DNA of 8,371 nucleotides. Origin: DASUME01 sp041179425. Its GTDB lineage: Bacteria > Myxococcota_A > Polyangia > Polyangiales > DASUME01. Below the pieces are notes generated by a model, which was not told the origin of the DNA, made no database searches, and worked only from the letters and a program-made list of their open reading frames with translations. The first letter of the stretch is position 1; each line of letters opens with the position of its first letter. The translations under genes were made by a program, and so were the position numbers. Location: NCBI GenBank assembly GCA_041179425.1, contig JBEGTL010000354.1:1-8371 (forward strand), in the 5' to 3' direction. This document shows, piece by piece, positions 6,333-8,371 of the stretch.

Positions 6333-7070
6333 TCAGGCTGCGTTGAGCGCGGCCGCACGCGTATCGTTCGCCGGCAGCGACAGCGCGCGGCGCAGCATCT
6401 CGACTGCTCGCTTTTGCAGCTGGCACACGCGCGACTCGGTGACGCCCATCCGGTCGCCGATCTCGCGCAGGGGCAGACCCTCGAACAACGACAGCTGGAT
6501 GGCGGTACGCTGACGCTCGGGCAGGCGCGCGATCGCGCTGTGCAGGCGCTGCTGCAGTGCATTCTGATCGGCGATCTCGTCGGCGGGACGCACGTAGTGA
6601 TCGTGAAGGCGCGAAGAGAGCGGCTCCGCGTCGGCGTTGACGCTTGCGTCGAGCGAGATGAGACGGCGCGCCGACAGCTCGCGCGCACGCTCGCGCTTGT
6701 CGTGGTCGACCTGGGTCGACTCTTCGTTGTCGACGCGGCTGACCTGTTGTTGTGCCGCGTAGAAACGCAGCTCGTCCCGCGTGCGCACGTCGAGCCGGCG
6801 AATGGCGTCGATCATGCGCTGGCGAATGCGCGTGCCCACCCACGTGCGCTCTTCGATGCCGAAGCCCTGGTAGGTGCGCAGCGCCTCCAGCACGGCGATG
6901 CGCCCCTCTGCCCACAGGTCTTCCTGGTCGAGCGCTTGGCCCATGCGCGCGGCCGGCACGAGCCGACGTGCAATCGCGTGCACCAGTCCTTCGTAGCGGT
7001 CGAGTGCGATGCGCGCCTCGCCATCGTGCCAACTCAACCTGCTCTGCGGTGCCCCCACCAGTTCACTCAT
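6333..7070 (-). CDS. RNA polymerase sigma factor, FliA/WhiG-like sigma-70 family
   Basis: 245 residues, close to the usual length of FliA-type factors. Region 2 lies at ~22-95 (LDQEDLWAEGRIAVLEALRTYQ, then RIRQRMIDAIRRLD, the core-binding and -10 recognition part). A region-3 segment at ~96-145 starts DVRTRDELRFYAAQQQ, and region 4 covers ~176-231 with helix-turn-helix LREIGDRMGVTESRVCQLQKRAVEML for -35 recognition. The clear region 3 separates it from ECF factors. In other bacteria such factors drive flagellar, sporulation or developmental genes; no flagellar or anti-sigma gene is visible here. The ATG at 7070 has no strong Shine-Dalgarno. It is convergent with the kinase gene, with 8 bp between stop codons and no room for a terminator, so the two transcripts probably overlap at their 3' ends. 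Confidence 0.88.
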   Translation of the reverse strand: MSELVGAPQSRLSWHDGEARIALDRYEGLVHAIARRLVPAARMGQALDQEDLWAEGRIAVLEALRTYQGFGIEERTWVGTRIRQRMIDAIRRLDVRTRDELRFYAAQQQVSRVDNEESTQVDHDKRERARELSARRLISLDASVNADAEPLSSRLHDHYVRPADEIADQNALQQRLHSAIARLPERQRTAIQLSLFEGLPLREIGDRMGVTESRVCQLQKRAVEMLRRALSLPANDTRAAALNAA

Positions 7071-7082
7071 GAGCGGCTCTAT

Positions 7083-7099
7083 TACAAGCCTCGTGCCAG
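7083..7099 (-). promoter_or_regulatory. Sigma54-like -24/-12 element upstream of the sigma factor gene
   Basis: The minus strand reads CTGGCACGAGGCTTGTA. Against the sigma54 consensus YTGGCACGNNNNTTGCW the -24 block and the spacing are exact, and the single mismatch is T for C in the -12 GC pair. The overlapping TGTAAT (7086-7081) also matches a sigma70 -10 box at five of six positions, without a good -35. Both readings put the transcription start about 3-5 nt before the ATG at 7070, so the mRNA would be almost leaderless. Confidence 0.35.
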
Positions 7100-7104
7100 C
7101 ACGC

Positions 7105-7120
7105 AGATCACGAGATCACG
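7105..7120. repeat. Tandem octamer AGATCACG x2
   Basis: Two perfect adjacent copies of AGATCACG lie 5 bp upstream (on the minus strand) of the sigma54-like element. The position suits a regulator site acting on the sigma factor promoter, but two 8-mers can be chance. The rest of the 7071-7201 gap shows only a T-run on the minus strand near 7126-7130 and a GGCGCGCC palindrome at 7149-7156, with no convincing terminator. Confidence 0.5.
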
Positions 7121-7201
7121 CGACAAAAATAGGGACACACAGCGCTGGGGCGCGCCTGCCCGTCAAACGCTTGGCGACAACGATCGAAGCGCCGACAGGG
7201 G

Positions 7202-7825
7202 CTAGCGCGCACACCGGATCACGCGCCGCTCCGTGATGACGAAGTCGACGGGGATGTCGTGCGCGGCGTTGGGCACCTCGGCCAGCAGCGAGATCTCGTA
7301 GGCGAGCCCGATGCGCACCGCGCGCGACAAGCGCGGCAAGAGCCGGTCGTAGTAGCCCTGACCAAAGCCGAGGCGCTGCCCGCGGGTGTCGTAGCCGAGC
7401 CCCGGGATGAGCACCAAGTCGACGGCCTCGGGCGCCACCTGCGGCGCGCTGGGCAGGGGCTCTTTGATCACGAAGCCGCCTTCTTCGAGCACGTCGCCGT
7501 CAGCGTAGCTGTGCAGCGCGAGCTCCCTGGTGGTGGCCAGGGTCCGAGGCATGGCCACCGTCTTAGCCAGCGCCCAGGCGCGCTCGACGGCGGCGCGCGG
7601 ATCCATCTCGAACTTGAGCGCGGAGTAGGCCAGCACCAGCTGCGCACCTTGGAAGGCCTCGTGGGCCACCAGGTGTGCTGTCATGGCGGCGGCGTACGCG
7701 CGGCGCGTCGCCAGCGGCAGCGTGCGTCGCAGCGCGGCCAGCCGCTTGCGCAGCTCTTCTTTGGCGAGCCCACGCAGGTGCTCGACTTCTTCGGCGGTCA
7801 CACCCTCAGGATACGAATCGTTCAC
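7202..7825 (-). CDS. ygfA: 5-formyltetrahydrofolate cyclo-ligase (MTHFS, YgfA/Fau family)
   Basis: 207 residues from a GTG at 7825 that overlaps the zapA stop as GTGA. The reaction is ATP-dependent conversion of 5-formyltetrahydrofolate to 5,10-methenyltetrahydrofolate, in cytoplasmic one-carbon metabolism. Family signatures are present: N-terminal basic helix KEELRKRLAALRR (~22-34), LAYSALKFEMDP (~65-76), MPRT (~92-95), GFVIKEP (~117-123), and the diagnostic C-terminal PGLGYDTRGQRLGFGQGYYDR (~141-161), where the Gly-rich loop binds nucleotide and folate. Length is normal for bacterial members. An alternative GTG at 7801 (VTAEEVEH) has a GAGGG too close to it. The frame stays open beyond 7825 into zapA, but that extension is Arg-rich and unlike the family. 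The zapA neighbour matches the linkage known in other proteobacteria, where 6S RNA often lies between the two; here there is no gap for it. Confidence 0.92.
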   Translation of the reverse strand: MNDSYPEGVTAEEVEHLRGLAKEELRKRLAALRRTLPLATRRAYAAAMTAHLVAHEAFQGAQLVLAYSALKFEMDPRAAVERAWALAKTVAMPRTLATTRELALHSYADGDVLEEGGFVIKEPLPSAPQVAPEAVDLVLIPGLGYDTRGQRLGFGQGYYDRLLPRLSRAVRIGLAYEISLLAEVPNAAHDIPVDFVITERRVIRCAR

Positions 7826-8133
7826 GCATCGGCAGGTGTAGCGATATCTGCGGCCAGGCGCCGGTCGATGCGTGCGATTGCGTTCACGATGGCCCGCCGC
7901 GTGGTGTCCTCGACGGCGCGCACGCGGGCACTCTGGGTGAGGCACTCGTCGGCCAGGCCGAGCGCGACCATCGCCAACAGCTGGGCCGGCGTGGCCTTCT
8001 GGTTGGCCTTGGGCCCGAGGGCCGCCACCTTTTGGTTCACGATGTCGGCCAGCCGTCTGAGGTGCTCTTCGTCGGCGTCCACGTTCATGCGGTACGAAGC
8101 GCCAGCGATGTCGAGGGTGATGGTCTTCTTCAC
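7822..8133 (-). CDS. zapA: Cell division protein ZapA
   Basis: 103 residues, the usual ZapA size. ZapA binds FtsZ and bundles its filaments at the division ring in the cytoplasm. The N-terminal beta part KKTITLDIAGASYRMNVDADEEHLRRLA (~2-29) and the following IVNQKV helix match the family. The rest is a helix rich in Ala/Leu/Arg (~47-95) of the kind that forms the dimer coiled coil. The start is the GTG at 8133 because AGGAG lies six bases before it; an upstream ATG at 8196 would add 21 residues foreign to the family and ignore that site. Its TGA overlaps the cyclo-ligase GTG, so the pair forms an operon with coupled translation. Confidence 0.92.
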   Translation of the reverse strand: MKKTITLDIAGASYRMNVDADEEHLRRLADIVNQKVAALGPKANQKATPAQLLAMVALGLADECLTQSARVRAVEDTTRRAIVNAIARIDRRLAADIATPADA

Positions 8134-8139
8134 GCCTAT

Positions 8140-8144
8140 CTCCT
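8140..8144 (-). promoter_or_regulatory. Ribosome-binding site fixing the zapA start
   Basis: AGGAG on the minus strand, six bases before the GTG at 8133. It is the clearest Shine-Dalgarno in the window and selects this GTG over the upstream ATG at 8196. Confidence 0.8.
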
Positions 8145-8173
8145 GCGCCCAGCAGCGCACACTGTGCAGCTCG

Positions 8174-8203
8174 ACCCTAAAGAGCAGACTCGACAAGGGT
8201 CAA
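8174..8203 (-). promoter_or_regulatory. Candidate sigma70 promoter of zapA-ygfA
   Basis: The minus strand has TTGACC (8203-8198), an 18-bp spacer and TAGGGT (8179-8174). The -35 box matches consensus at five of six bases; the -10 box keeps only the T, A and final T. The start would fall near 8167 and leave a leader of about 34 nt carrying the AGGAG. A second TTGACT lies farther upstream (8220-8215) without a matching -10. Confidence 0.4.
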
Positions 8204-8306
8204 ATTACGCGTGCAGTCAATCGCGCAGATCCGCACAAAGTACGCATAAAAACACAAACATCGAGCGATGAAGTCGCACGATTGCCCATGGTACGCTCGC
8301 TGACGC

Positions 8307-8371
8307 ATGCGCAAGGTCAACTGCGAAGCGTGCGGCGCGCCCTACGAGGTCGACCCGCGGAGGATTCCACC
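8307..8371 (+). CDS. Zinc-ribbon domain protein (partial, N-terminus only)
   Basis: Twenty-one codons from the ATG at 8307 to the window edge, reading MRKVNCEACGAPYEVDPRRIP. The C-x-x-C knuckle (Cys6, Cys9) followed by A-x-Y-x-V-D and R-I-P is the start of an MJ0042-type zinc ribbon. The second cysteine pair would come ~15-20 residues later, outside the window. In myxobacteria this ribbon commonly heads larger regulatory or motility-related proteins, so the full function cannot be read here. It diverges from zapA across 173 bp, which includes an A-rich stretch at ~8236-8260 that may hold its promoter. No Shine-Dalgarno is visible. Confidence 0.65.
   Translation, partial: MRKVNCEACGAPYEVDPRRIP

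Noticed and set aside
5626..7032. Minus-strand open frame running across the kinase tail and the sigma factor gene
   Set aside because: It would overlap two well-supported genes, and its Arg/Ala-rich product has no recognisable motif.
7121..7201. Rho-independent terminator after the cyclo-ligase gene
   Set aside because: There is a T-run and the short palindromes CAGCGCTG and GGCGCGCC, but no GC-rich stem with a proper loop directly before the T-run.
7826..7945. Upstream extension of the cyclo-ligase frame to an ATG at 7945
   Set aside because: The added 40 residues are Arg/His-rich, lie inside zapA and are foreign to the family. The GTG overlapping the zapA stop is a better start.

Overview
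The window is GC-rich DNA with a strong G/C bias at third codon positions. Its gene content points to a myxobacterium (Myxococcota) or close relative: a Ser/Thr kinase of the HRDxSPxN type with an extracytoplasmic AgmX/PglI-like tail, a FecR-domain lipoprotein, an outer-membrane barrel fused to carboxypeptidase-regulatory-like domains, and an N-terminal zinc ribbon of the kind common in that phylum. The taxonomic call is an inference from domains and base composition. No species can be named.

Layout, left to right. (1) 1-506, minus: the 5' part of a multi-pass membrane protein of unknown function, cut by the window edge. (2) 507-906: a gene-poor divergent region with an 11-bp tandem repeat, a 13-bp palindrome and a less GC-rich stretch before the next gene. 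(3) 907-6324, plus: a tightly packed three-gene operon, made of an outer-membrane barrel protein, a FecR-domain lipoprotein and a transmembrane Ser/Thr kinase. The first junction is a 4-base ATGA overlap. The second carries a near-perfect 30-bp direct repeat that duplicates the stop/start junction and creates a 13-codon mini-ORF linking the two genes. (4) 6333-7070, minus: a FliA/WhiG-like sigma-70 family factor, convergent with the kinase and only 8 bp from it, with a sigma54-like or near-leaderless promoter. (5) 7202-8133, minus: zapA and 5-formyltetrahydrofolate cyclo-ligase overlapping by 4 bases (GTGA), with a good ribosome-binding site and a plausible promoter before zapA. (6) 8307-8371, plus: the first 21 codons of a zinc-ribbon protein running off the edge.

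The most interesting unit is the three-gene operon. Its products would sit in the outer membrane, on the periplasmic face as a lipoprotein, and across the inner membrane as a kinase, so it could form a trans-envelope signalling line. It resembles FecA-FecR-FecI surface signalling, but with a kinase in place of an ECF sigma factor. A stand-alone sigma factor lies next door in convergent orientation, so any functional link to it is conjecture. zapA and the cyclo-ligase are housekeeping genes (cell division and folate metabolism).
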